Assembly (NCBI GenBank): GCA_016187365.1
Contig: JACPJX010000018.1
Location: 1-34,326, forward strand
Reading direction: 5' to 3'
DNA: 34,326 nucleotides
From: Candidatus Aenigmatarchaeota archaeon
GTDB taxonomy: Archaea; Aenigmatarchaeota; Aenigmatarchaeia; GW2011-AR5
Shown here piece after piece: positions 22,669 to 29,940 of the stretch. The first letter of the stretch is position 1. Every line of letters begins with the position of its first letter. The notes beneath the pieces are model-generated. The model ran no database searches. It was not told where the DNA came from and was given only the letters and a program-made list of their open reading frames with translations. The position numbers and the translations under genes were made by a program.

Positions 22669-24684
22669 TCAGATACCTATCTTTTTCATTACGAATTCCG
22701 GGGAGATGTAGTAAAGATTTATAACCGATGACACTTTTCTGTAGTCGTTTATGTTTCTGTCTGAAAGCCACTGGAGTATGGCGGCCCTCCTCTTTATCTC
22801 CTCGTTTATGTCGCCATCAGTCATGTTTGACTTCTCGGCTATCTTCCTCAGTATTGTGCTTTTGGATGCGGATGCGAACGTGTCGCTCGAAGGGTTCCAT
22901 TTTATTATTTCATTGACGACCGGCCGGTTATTGGGATCGACCCCGAGCATTTCCACCACCGAATCGATTCTTCTTTTGTACTTGTTCCCGCGCTTTATCC
23001 TCCTTATGAATATCACCAGGTCGAGATTTTCGAGGAGGTTCGGCGGGAGTTCTATGGGGGGCGTTATGAGTCTGTCAACGAGCTTCTGGAAGCTGTCGGC
23101 ATGTATCGTCGAGAATCCGGCGTGGCCGGTGGCCATCTGCTGGAAGAGCACGTAAGCCTCCTTCCCCCTGACCTCGCCGACTATTATGTAGTCGGGCCTC
23201 TGCCTCAGCGATTCCCTCAGCAGTTCGAACATGTCAACTTCCCTGCCGACGGCTATGGATGTCCTGGCCACCTCGGGAACCCAGTGGGAGTGCGGAAGCC
23301 TGAGTTCAGCCGTGTCCTCTATGCTGACTATCTTCATCTGCGGCTTTATGAAGAGCGAGAAGGCGTTCAGGAGTGATGTCTTTCCGGTCGCGGTGCCCCC
23401 GGAAACAAGTATCGATGACATGTGCTCCACGGCGAACCACACGAGGGCCATGGTCTTCAGGTCGCACATCCCGCTCCTTATGAGGTCGACGGGCGTCAGC
23501 GGCTCTTCTGTGAACATCCTTATGGTGAAATTGCTGCCGTGCCTTGCTATGTCGCTCCCGAGCGTGGCCTGGACCCTGCTTCCGTCCGGGAGGGTGCCGT
23601 CAAGGAGGGGCTTCGCGACTGAGACGGATTTTCCGCATCTCTCGGCAAGCTTGTTCACGAAAGAGTCTGCGGATTCCTTGTCCTCAAACGCGGTGTTGGT
23701 TTTTATGGAGCCTATCTTGCCGTTCCTGTGGTACACGAATATCGGGATTCCGATGCCGTCGCATGAAATGTCTTCTATGTTGGGGTCCTGCATCAAAGGC
23801 TCTATCTTTTCCAGCCCTATGAAATCCCTTATGACGTAGTATCTTATGTCATCGAGGGATTTCTGGTCTATCCTTATCCTGAGAAACTTCACGGCCTTCT
23901 CGAAAATCCCCAGTATGTAGTTCACCGCCTCGTCCCTTTTTATGTGGCCGAAATTCACGTCCACCTTTTCCTGTATGTAGTCCTTTATTTCCTCCAGTAT
24001 GGCCTTTTTTCTCGCGTCGATGTGCGGCTCGACAAGGTTGTACACCATTTCGCTTCTTGTTTTGTCGAAATGTATGTCGACATAGGCGTATACGCGCTCG
24101 CCTTCCTTCGGTTTTTTCGGAATCAGCGGGTATTTCATTGCGACGGAATTGGGGTCGAACGAGGCGTCCTCTTCGTATTTTTTGGTCTGGATTTCGGGTA
24201 TCAATATTCCGTCCACGGCCCGCGGGCTCTGCGGGGCATTCAGCAGCTGAAACGCTTCTGCTGCCGGTTGCAATATGCCAGACTCAGGCATCAATATGCC
24301 CTGCGCAGCCTTCGGAAGCGTTTCTAAAGGCATGCGCTTGAACCGTATTCTTTTTTTCACTGTAATGTCAGGCGTCTCATCCCTGATTTTGCCTATTGTT
24401 ATCTGCCTTGGTTTTGCTCTGGACAGTTCATCTTTTATCAAACTTCTTATGTATTCAGCGGACATGTCATTGCGTTCCTTCATTTCTATCCTTACAGGCC
24501 TTCTGGCATGCACGCTGGCAAGGTTCTTTTCCAGGTTTTCTATTTTTTTCACGAGAAAGTCTATTTCCGGCGGCCGGCTCCTGTGCGTTACTATAAGCTT
24601 TCTTCCAGAAAGTTTTGCGCCCAGGCCTTGCGGGCACCTTTCCCGCAGCCTTATTTTTTTCCCGTTTATCACAATATTATGCAT
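22669..24684 (-). CDS. Pilus/secretion ATPase (ArlI / TadA / VirB11 family) with long N-terminal extension
   Basis: A 671-residue ATPase. The C-terminal RecA-like domain shows Walker A 'SGGTATGKTS' (428-437; Ala replaces the usual Gly/Ser), an Asp box 'SIEDTAELRLPHSHW' (454-468), Walker B 'YIIVGEVRG' (499-507) and a His box 'GHAGFSTIHAD' (520-530). It hydrolyses ATP as a hexamer to drive filament assembly at the platform. The first roughly 190 residues are not part of the usual core: a Lys/Arg-rich helix, then Pro-rich repeats 'GILMPESGIL' and 'GILIPEIQ'. It overlaps the upstream pilin gene by 8 nt. Confidence 0.94.
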   Translation of the reverse strand: MHNIVINGKKIRLRERCPQGLGAKLSGRKLIVTHRSRPPEIDFLVKKIENLEKNLASVHARRPVRIEMKERNDMSAEYIRSLIKDELSRAKPRQITIGKIRDETPDITVKKRIRFKRMPLETLPKAAQGILMPESGILQPAAEAFQLLNAPQSPRAVDGILIPEIQTKKYEEDASFDPNSVAMKYPLIPKKPKEGERVYAYVDIHFDKTRSEMVYNLVEPHIDARKKAILEEIKDYIQEKVDVNFGHIKRDEAVNYILGIFEKAVKFLRIRIDQKSLDDIRYYVIRDFIGLEKIEPLMQDPNIEDISCDGIGIPIFVYHRNGKIGSIKTNTAFEDKESADSFVNKLAERCGKSVSVAKPLLDGTLPDGSRVQATLGSDIARHGSNFTIRMFTEEPLTPVDLIRSGMCDLKTMALVWFAVEHMSSILVSGGTATGKTSLLNAFSLFIKPQMKIVSIEDTAELRLPHSHWVPEVARTSIAVGREVDMFELLRESLRQRPDYIIVGEVRGKEAYVLFQQMATGHAGFSTIHADSFQKLVDRLITPPIELPPNLLENLDLVIFIRRIKRGNKYKRRIDSVVEMLGVDPNNRPVVNEIIKWNPSSDTFASASKSTILRKIAEKSNMTDGDINEEIKRRAAILQWLSDRNINDYRKVSSVINLYYISPEFVMKKIGI

Positions 24685-25123
24685 ATCTTTCAGCCCTTCT
24701 CACGTTTACGAGCCTTGTAAAGGCCGTTTTTTCCGAAACAATTTCTATGTACTGGGCGGTGCTCGGAACCTCGCCGTATATAATATGACTGCCGGATATA
24801 TTAAATTTGAACAGGTTTTTTGTGACGTTGATTTCAGGATTGTTTATGCTGTAAATTACCAGGCTGTCTCCTGACGCCTTTATGATGTAGACTTCGGACG
24901 CGATTTTGTCCGGGACCTTGACCACGACCTTGCCCTTCTCCGCCTTCTCGGCTTCTGTTATGCCGTTTATTATAGTGTTCGCTATGTTGTTGAAATTGCT
25001 GTAGACTATCGTGTCGTTCGCGGATTTCTGGACGTTCTGGAAATTTATTATGACGGCGGCGGTTATAGACATCCCTATCATGAAAAGCAGGATTTCGTTT
25101 ATTATATTGTTCTGTCCCTTCAT
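24677..25123 (-). CDS. Type IV prepilin-like protein
   Basis: A 148-residue protein. MKGQNNIINEILLF carries the class III signal peptide with Glu at position 10, which is position 7 of the helix after cleavage behind Gly3, close to the conserved Glu of pilins. The hydrophobic stretch reaches about residue 28; a soluble beta-rich domain follows ('KVVVKVPDKIASEVYIIKAS'). Second gene of the operon; its end overlaps the ATPase start by 8 nt. Confidence 0.82.
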   Translation of the reverse strand: MKGQNNIINEILLFMIGMSITAAVIINFQNVQKSANDTIVYSNFNNIANTIINGITEAEKAEKGKVVVKVPDKIASEVYIIKASGDSLVIYSINNPEINVTKNLFKFNISGSHIIYGEVPSTAQYIEIVSEKTAFTRLVNVRRAERYA

Positions 25124-25145
25124 GCTATAATTTATTGCCGGCCGC

Positions 25146-25736
25146 CTAAATAATGGTTACCTGAACGACGGTGCTGACCACGCTTCTCCCGCCAGATACT
25201 GTCCCTTCTGTTCCCGTGTTTTCAAGGATTATGTCGTGCGACTCGCCGGAGACCGCCCTCTCGCCCTGGAGTTCCAGCAGGAAAGACCTCGTGCCTGCGT
25301 CCAGCCTGATGTACCTCAGCGAATACGTCGTGGTGTACCTTGACTCGCCGGTGCTTTTGACGCAGAGAACCTCGGAATCCTTCTTCCCCCACTCCCCGCT
25401 CTGGGAACTGCATGCATTCCTGCCGAGGGGTATCTCCGCGTTCGTCGCGTAGACCGTCCCGTCTGTCTCTATCGTGTACGTGAAAAGGCCCCCGTCGGCC
25501 GGGTCGAACCTCAGTATGCCAGGCCCTGTTACCGTGATCTTGTCCCTTCCGCCGTTGTTCGCGACGCTTTTTGCCTTTTCGTTGATGCTCCTTATCAATT
25601 GCTCCGAATTCTCCAGCAGTGAGATGTCGCGGTTTTTCTGTATCAGCGGGAGGCCCCAGAAATATACCGAACTCACAACGCCTATAAGGATCCCTGATAT
25701 GAGGACAAGCGATATGGCCTGCGTCTGGCCCTTCAT
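25146..25736 (-). CDS. Type IV prepilin-like protein, first gene of the operon
   Basis: A 196-residue protein opening MKGQTQAISLVLISGILIG, a class III signal peptide with a hydrophobic helix to about residue 30. The beta-rich ectodomain has two Cys ('NACSSQ', 'VLCVKS'), a possible disulfide. The 5' position and the promoter suggest it may be the most abundant pilin; that is inference. Minus-strand TTTTTATACC (25757-25766) is centred 26 nt before the ATG, giving a leaderless operon mRNA. Confidence 0.82.
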   Translation of the reverse strand: MKGQTQAISLVLISGILIGVVSSVYFWGLPLIQKNRDISLLENSEQLIRSINEKAKSVANNGGRDKITVTGPGILRFDPADGGLFTYTIETDGTVYATNAEIPLGRNACSSQSGEWGKKDSEVLCVKSTGESRYTTTYSLRYIRLDAGTRSFLLELQGERAVSGESHDIILENTGTEGTVSGGRSVVSTVVQVTII

Positions 25737-25756
25737 GAATTAAATAGGAGGCGGGC

Positions 25757-25766
25757 GGTATAAAAA
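25757..25766 (-). promoter_or_regulatory. TATA-like box of the pilus operon
   Basis: TTTTTATACC on minus is centred about 26 nt upstream of the first pilin ATG. No other convincing box is seen until the structured element at 21599-21762, so seven genes probably form one unit. Confidence 0.6.
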
Positions 25767-25801
25767 GAATTGCTGCAAGGAGCATTGTGATTGTATTGCA
25801 A

Positions 25802-26224
25802 TCAGAATCCGGGCTGCGCCGGGACAGGCCTTCTCTGGACCTGCTGGACGGGTTTTGGCATCTTCATCCTCGCAATGTTCGAGAGCGCTATCGCGTTGAG
25901 CCTCTTTTCTATCTTGTCGAGCTTCCTTTCCATCTCGTCGTCCTGCTTCGCCGGCTCGGACTCCCCGACGACCTCTATCTTGCTCATGAAATCGTTTAAC
26001 CTCGCCGTCATCTGGCTCACTGCATTCGAGAGTTCGGAGACCTTCGCCATCATCTCCGAGTTCACCTTCACGATGTCCTCCACTATGGCCTGGTTTGTCT
26101 TCACCACATCGACGAGCTCCTTCATCATCTCGTTGCTTGTCCCGCCCTTCTCGACCCTGTCAAGCCGCTTCTCCAGCTTGCGGATAGGGCTGAGGGGTAT
26201 CAGTTCGTACTCTTCCTCATGCAT
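25802..26224 (-). CDS. Coiled-coil hypothetical protein
   Basis: About 140 residues starting MHEEEYELIPLSPIRKLEKR; the frame is open further upstream but that part is not supported. Long heptad-like stretches run from 'LEKRLDRVEKGG' through 'LSNAVSQMTARLNDFMSKIEVV' to 'MERKLDKIEKRLNAIALSN', so a rod-like coiled coil is likely. The tail is Pro/Gln/Arg-rich (QQVQRRPVPAQPGF). No family named. A TATA-like box TTTTTATAC (26246-26254) is centred 26 nt before this ATG. It lies between the thermosome and the pilus operon on the same strand. Confidence 0.75.
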   Translation of the reverse strand: MHEEEYELIPLSPIRKLEKRLDRVEKGGTSNEMMKELVDVVKTNQAIVEDIVKVNSEMMAKVSELSNAVSQMTARLNDFMSKIEVVGESEPAKQDDEMERKLDKIEKRLNAIALSNIARMKMPKPVQQVQRRPVPAQPGF

Positions 26225-26245
26225 GATAAATATGTGTCGGGGGCT

Positions 26246-26254
26246 GTATAAAAA
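26246..26254 (-). promoter_or_regulatory. TATA-like box of the coiled-coil gene
   Basis: TTTTTATAC on minus, centred 26 nt upstream of the ATG at 26224; it sets that start rather than the longer open frame. Confidence 0.6.
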
Positions 26255-26311
26255 GATTATTCGGAATCCGGGTGATTCGTGGCTATGATGTGCATGGAAT
26301 GAACTTATCTG

Positions 26312-26333
26312 CAAAGGCATTATAATGCCTTTG
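26312..26333. terminator. 10-bp perfect hairpin downstream of the thermosome
   Basis: CAAAGGCATT / AATGCCTTTG with a 2-nt gap. A second inverted repeat lies nearer the stop: AAAGATA (26340-26346) with TATCTTT (26360-26366). Either could end the chaperonin transcript, which terminates at 26370. Confidence 0.45.
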
Positions 26334-26369
26334 AGATGATAAAGATATATCAACTAATGCTATCTTTGA

Positions 26370-28013
26370 TCATTCCATGTCGCCCATATCGCCGCCCGGA
26401 GGCATTCCACCAGGTGGCATCCCGCCGCCGGAAGACTTCGCCGTTATGACGTCGTCTATCCTCAGTATCATCTCTGTTGCCTCGGAAGCGGACTTCAGTG
26501 CCTGCGTCTTTATCTTAAGGGGCTCTATGACGCCGGCCTCCTTCATGTCCATGGTGCCGCCGTTGAACACGTCGACGCCGTGGTTTTTATTGCCTTTCTC
26601 ATGGAGCGTCCTCAAGCTTACAAGAATGTCTATCGGGTCCTTGCCCGTGCTTTCCGCAAGGGTCCTTGGCACTATTTCAACGGCCTCGGCGAACGATGTT
26701 ATCGCCAGCTGCTCCCTCCCGCCGACAGTCTCCGCGTATTCCTTGAGCAGGCGCGAAATCTCTATTTCCACCGCCCCGCCCCCTGACACGACCTTCCCGA
26801 CTTCCAGCGCGACCGCCACCCCGAGGACTGCATCGTCCATCGCCCTCTTCACTTCCTCGACTACATGCTCGGTGCCGCCCCGCACGAGTATTGACACGGC
26901 CTTCGGCTCCTTGCATTCCCTGACGAAAATCATCTGCTCCCCGGCTATCTTCCTCTCTTCGACTATGCCGGCGAACCCGAAGTCGTCCTTCGCGAGTTCG
27001 TCCACGCTTGAGGCTATCTTCCCGCCGGTGGCCCTCGCCAGTTTTTCCATGTCGCTCTTCTTGACGCGCCTCGCGGCCATTATGCCCTCCTTTGCGAGGT
27101 AGTGCTGGGCGAGGTCGTCTATTCCCTTCTGGCACAGGACGACGTTGCACCCGCTTGCCACGACTTTCTTCACCATGTCCTTCAGCATCTTCGACTCCTG
27201 GTCCAGAAATGCCTGAAGCTGGTCAGGAGAAGTAATCCTTATTTCAGCATTGGTTTCGGTGTCCTTCACTTCGAGGGCGCAGTCGAGAAGCGCTATTTTC
27301 GCGCTCTTCACGGTTTTCGGCATGTTCGGGTGCACTACTTCCTTGTCTATTACTATGCCCCTTATGAGTTCCGCGTCCTCTATGCTGCCGCCCTGCTTTT
27401 TCTCTATTTTTATGTTGTCCTTGTCTATGATTATTTTTCCGTCTTTCTTTTCCGCGACTATCTTCACCGCTTCTACGGCGATTTTCGCCAGACTCTCCTT
27501 TGCCGATTCGCCGCCCTTTCCTGTCATGGCTGTCATGGCTATTTTTTCAAGGTCCCTGGCGTTCTCAATCGATATGTCGTCGGCGTACGATTCCAGCGCC
27601 TCCAGGGCCTTGTTCTTTGCCATTCTGAATCCGCGTATAATCATCGTGGGATGAATGCCCTCTTCAATGAGCTGCTCCGCTTTCTTCAGGAGTTCGCCTG
27701 TTATCACCACAGCGGTAGTGGTGCCGTCCCCGACCTCGTCTTCCTGCGTCTTTGAGACTTCGACTATCATCTTTGCCGCCGGATGCTCGATGTCCATTTC
27801 GCCCAGTATGGTGGCGCCGTCATTCGTTATTGTAACGTCGCCTATGCTGTCAACCAGCATCTTGTCCATGCCCTTCGGGCCCAGGGTTGTGCGGACGCTT
27901 TCCGCAACCACCTTCGCGGCCGCGATATTGCGCGACTGCGCGTCCCTTCCGGTATTCCTCAGGGTGCCTTCCGGCAATATGAAAATAGGCTGCCCTGCAA
28001 GTTGTCCTGCCAT
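26370..28013 (-). CDS. Thermosome subunit (group II chaperonin)
   Basis: A 547-residue chaperonin. ATP-binding segments are 'TTLGPKGMDKMLVDS' and 'VGDGTTTAVVITGELL', and the hydrolysis region is 'KVVSGGGAVEIEIS'. The C-terminus is Gly/Met/Pro-rich ('GGMPPGGMPPGGDMGDME') as in archaeal thermosomes. It assembles into double rings with a built-in lid and refolds proteins in the cytosol. It has a strong GGAGGT element before the ATG, unlike most leaderless genes here, and a leader of about 80 nt with two perfect hairpins, so translation may be controlled. Confidence 0.98.
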   Translation of the reverse strand: MAGQLAGQPIFILPEGTLRNTGRDAQSRNIAAAKVVAESVRTTLGPKGMDKMLVDSIGDVTITNDGATILGEMDIEHPAAKMIVEVSKTQEDEVGDGTTTAVVITGELLKKAEQLIEEGIHPTMIIRGFRMAKNKALEALESYADDISIENARDLEKIAMTAMTGKGGESAKESLAKIAVEAVKIVAEKKDGKIIIDKDNIKIEKKQGGSIEDAELIRGIVIDKEVVHPNMPKTVKSAKIALLDCALEVKDTETNAEIRITSPDQLQAFLDQESKMLKDMVKKVVASGCNVVLCQKGIDDLAQHYLAKEGIMAARRVKKSDMEKLARATGGKIASSVDELAKDDFGFAGIVEERKIAGEQMIFVRECKEPKAVSILVRGGTEHVVEEVKRAMDDAVLGVAVALEVGKVVSGGGAVEIEISRLLKEYAETVGGREQLAITSFAEAVEIVPRTLAESTGKDPIDILVSLRTLHEKGNKNHGVDVFNGGTMDMKEAGVIEPLKIKTQALKSASEATEMILRIDDVITAKSSGGGMPPGGMPPGGDMGDME

Positions 28014-28038
28014 GTCATTCTACCTCCTTGGAAATGTG

Positions 28039-28086
28039 CAAAAGCCATTTGGCTTTTGACATATCAAAGGAATTTTATTCCTTTGA
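28039..28086 (-). promoter_or_regulatory. Two hairpins in the thermosome 5' leader
   Basis: CAAAAGCCA / TGGCTTTTG (28039-28058, 9 bp, 2-nt gap) and TCAAAGGAAT / ATTCCTTTGA (28064-28086, 10 bp, 3-nt loop) lie between the predicted transcription start (about 28094) and the ribosome-binding site (28022-28027). Confidence 0.5.
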
Positions 28087-28115
28087 AGATGTGCATGAAA
28101 GTATACTGCATAAGT

Positions 28116-28124
28116 CTTTAAAAA
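28116..28124 (-). promoter_or_regulatory. TATA-like box of the thermosome gene
   Basis: Minus-strand TTTTTAAAG; a start about 26 nt downstream gives a leader of roughly 80 nt, much longer than for neighbouring genes. Confidence 0.55.
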
Positions 28125-28142
28125 CCCTTCGATTGCAAGAAA

Positions 28143-29021
28143 TTACCATCTTCTGGCGAACTTCCTTATGTCTCTGGCGCTCATGTCCCTGAAAGATTTC
28201 TCGTCCACGGAGGGTATTTCGGCGTCCACTTCAGACTTGCTTATGGCGATTATCGGCCTGCCTGATATCTCGGAGAATCTTCTCAGCGACTCGGCGTTCT
28301 TTTCTATCCTTCCGGGGATTTCGTCCGCCTCTGACATGACGGCGAACTTCCTCTCCTCGGCTATTATGTTTACAGGCGACTGCCTGACTATGCTGGTGCT
28401 GAATCCGAGTTTTTTCAGGTTCCTGTATACGAATGACTCGAACCTGTTCTCCGGCCTGTTCTCCTCCCCTCCTCTTTTCACGTCCATCTTTGCGCTTTCT
28501 ATTATGCCTTTCCCGAGCACCCTTTCCATTGCGAGCGCATTTTCGTAGCTCATTTTGAGCCTTGACTTCTCGTGCTCGTATACGCTTTTCTTCGTGACGC
28601 CCACCCTTTCGGCAAGCTCCTTCTGGCTCATGCCGGAACGGATTCTCCTCCTCCTCATGACGTCAGAACTTATATCCACGAAAAGGCCGCCCCTCCTCCT
28701 GTAAATAACCGGGATTTCGTTCTCCACGACGCTTTCAAATGTGTTAACGTTCATGGCCGGTATGTCAAACCTTTCATATATTATGTCGTCCTGGAGGATT
28801 TCCCTCCTAGTAGTGGAGCCGACTACCATGGCCTCGGTGCTTATTTCGCCGGATATTATCTTGAGGTTCTTCGCCTGCTCTTCGCTGAACGAGTCTATAT
28901 TATTCAGGACCTTGATCAGGATAACTCGCCTTTTCCTGGCCGCTATGTCAAAGCAGCCCCTGTACTCGCAGTAACTGAAGCCGTTCTTTTCCAGCACGCC
29001 CTCGACTTTTTGCATCAGCAT
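28143..29021 (-). CDS. Predicted transcriptional regulator with Cro/C1-type HTH (COG1395-like)
   Basis: A 292-residue protein. The N-terminal part (about 1-110) looks like a small alpha/beta, nuclease-like sensor with 'RKRRVILIKVLNNIDSFSEE'. A Cro/C1 helix-turn-helix follows: 'RIRSGMSQKELAERVGVTKK' and 'VYEHEKSRLKMSYENALAME' (about 125-165). The C-terminal domain (about 195-292) is a second alpha/beta unit. This layout matches a conserved archaeal family annotated as putative HTH regulators; targets are unknown. Minus-strand CTTATAAAC (29044-29052) is centred 26 nt upstream, so it is leaderless. Confidence 0.88.
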   Translation of the reverse strand: MLMQKVEGVLEKNGFSYCEYRGCFDIAARKRRVILIKVLNNIDSFSEEQAKNLKIISGEISTEAMVVGSTTRREILQDDIIYERFDIPAMNVNTFESVVENEIPVIYRRRGGLFVDISSDVMRRRRIRSGMSQKELAERVGVTKKSVYEHEKSRLKMSYENALAMERVLGKGIIESAKMDVKRGGEENRPENRFESFVYRNLKKLGFSTSIVRQSPVNIIAEERKFAVMSEADEIPGRIEKNAESLRRFSEISGRPIIAISKSEVDAEIPSVDEKSFRDMSARDIRKFARRW

Positions 29022-29126
29022 AGATTCACTATCGTTTCAAGGTTTATAAGATTGTGACAAAGAAAAGGTACGTAAGGGCCGGTATCTTGAAAATGGAATT
29101 TTCGAGATCTCGGCTCTTGAAATCGC

Positions 29127-29262
29127 GGGCCGGTAGCTTAGGCTGGTAGAGCACCTGTCTTATATGACGTATTTTGATAACAGGATAAATCAAAATATCG
29201 CTCGAAGCCAACAGGAGAACGTCGGATGTCCTGAAGTCGTGAGTTCAAATCTCATCCGGCCC
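29127..29262 (+). tRNA. tRNA-Ile(UAU) with two introns
   Basis: Acceptor GGGCCGG / CCGGCCC followed by A, T arm GTGAG-TTCAAAT-CTCAT, anticodon stem CCTGT / ACAGG with loop CTTATAA, so anticodon UAU (codon AUA). Intron 1 (29165-29209, 45 nt) is at 37/38; it contains TATTTTGAT / ATCAAAATA, and its central helix CTTA/GAAG has one A-G mismatch. Intron 2 (29218-29235, 18 nt) is in the variable loop at 45/46: CAGG pairs with CCTG, bulges AGA and AAG, inner helix ACGT / ATGT with a 3-nt loop. Spliced length 73 nt, variable loop AGGTC. The body matches archaeal tRNA-Ile. Confidence 0.9.
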
Positions 29263-29263
29263 A

Positions 29264-29725
29264 TTATCCCAGATACGCGGACCTGTCCTTCTTGAACTTG
29301 AGGTCGCTCCAGGCTGACGACATCTTGACGGAGAATTTGAGGAGCTTTTCCTGCATCTCGCCGTTCCACAGTTCCCATGTCTTCTTTATCCATTCGGCCG
29401 TCTTCTTGTCGTCCGGGGATATCATCAGAGTGTTGTTTTCCCATTTCAGCATCTGTATCTTCTTATACAGCTCGAAAAGTTCCCGCCTTTCGGCGCCTGT
29501 CACCATGTTCTGCTCGTACATGCATGAGAAGGAGTCGATGCCGCCTATGACGGGCTCTATTATCCTTTCGCTGAACATGAAAAGTTTCTCGGACATCTCG
29601 TTCCTTATCTGTTCGAATATCTTGTCGTCTTCCTCGAATTCTATCTTGAACTTTTCCTTCAGTTCGTTGAGGTGCGGGAGGCGCATTTCCGCCTGCATCT
29701 TCTGGTACTTGCCGTCGTCATTCAT
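29264..29725 (-). CDS. Hypothetical helical protein, 153 aa
   Basis: An all-helical, charged protein ('IFEQIRNEMSEKLFMFSERI', 'RELFELYKKIQMLKWENNTL', 'KTAEWIKKTWELWNGEMQEK'). It is rich in Lys, Glu and aromatic residues, with no signal peptide or membrane segment. No family recognised. The TATA-like box CCTTTTATAG (29747-29756) is centred 26 nt before the ATG. It converges on tRNA-Ile with a 1-nt gap between ends. Confidence 0.7.
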   Translation of the reverse strand: MNDDGKYQKMQAEMRLPHLNELKEKFKIEFEEDDKIFEQIRNEMSEKLFMFSERIIEPVIGGIDSFSCMYEQNMVTGAERRELFELYKKIQMLKWENNTLMISPDDKKTAEWIKKTWELWNGEMQEKLLKFSVKMSSAWSDLKFKKDRSAYLG

Positions 29726-29820
29726 AGATAAGAGATGGAAACTGAACTATAAAAGGATTTTCTGTCTCGAAAAGATATTTTTTCGCGCAAAAAATGCATT
29801 TCGCCAGCCTTACGGAAAGA

Positions 29821-29829
29821 GTTTTTATG
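29821..29829 (+). promoter_or_regulatory. TATA-like box of tRNA-Val
   Basis: GTTTTTATG, centred about 27 nt upstream of the tRNA-Val 5' end at 29853. Confidence 0.5.
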
Positions 29830-29852
29830 CGTTCCAGATGAAAAGAAAGCAC

Positions 29853-29940
29853 GGGCCTGTGGTCTAGTGGTATCCGCAAAGACACGAGATGATGCTTGCC
29901 TCACACGCAAGAGGTCGCAGGTTCAATTCCTGCCGGGCCC
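29853..29940 (+). tRNA. tRNA-Val(CAC) with a 17-nt D-loop intron
   Basis: Acceptor GGGCCTG / CGGGCCC (one T-G pair), anticodon stem CTTGC / GCAAG with loop CTCACAC (anticodon CAC), T arm GCAGG-TTCAATT-CCTGC. The D region is 17 nt too long. Removing 29872-29888 (20/21) restores AGTGGTATGAT as in archaeal tRNA-Val, giving 71 nt. The BHB is imperfect: GTG pairs CAC with an adjacent A-G mismatch, bulges GTA and AGA, and a minimal 2-bp inner helix. The exact cut may shift by 1 or 2 nt without changing the product. Confidence 0.85.

Noticed and set aside
27102..27755. 217-aa plus-strand ORF opposite the thermosome
   Set aside because: A shadow of a highly conserved chaperonin gene with no domain of its own.
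29853..29900. Alternative D stem GTCT/AGAC in tRNA-Val without the 20/21 intron
   Set aside because: It gives a 14-nt D loop and leaves 11 nt between D and anticodon stems, which no tRNA tolerates. The 17-nt intron model yields a normal cloverleaf.
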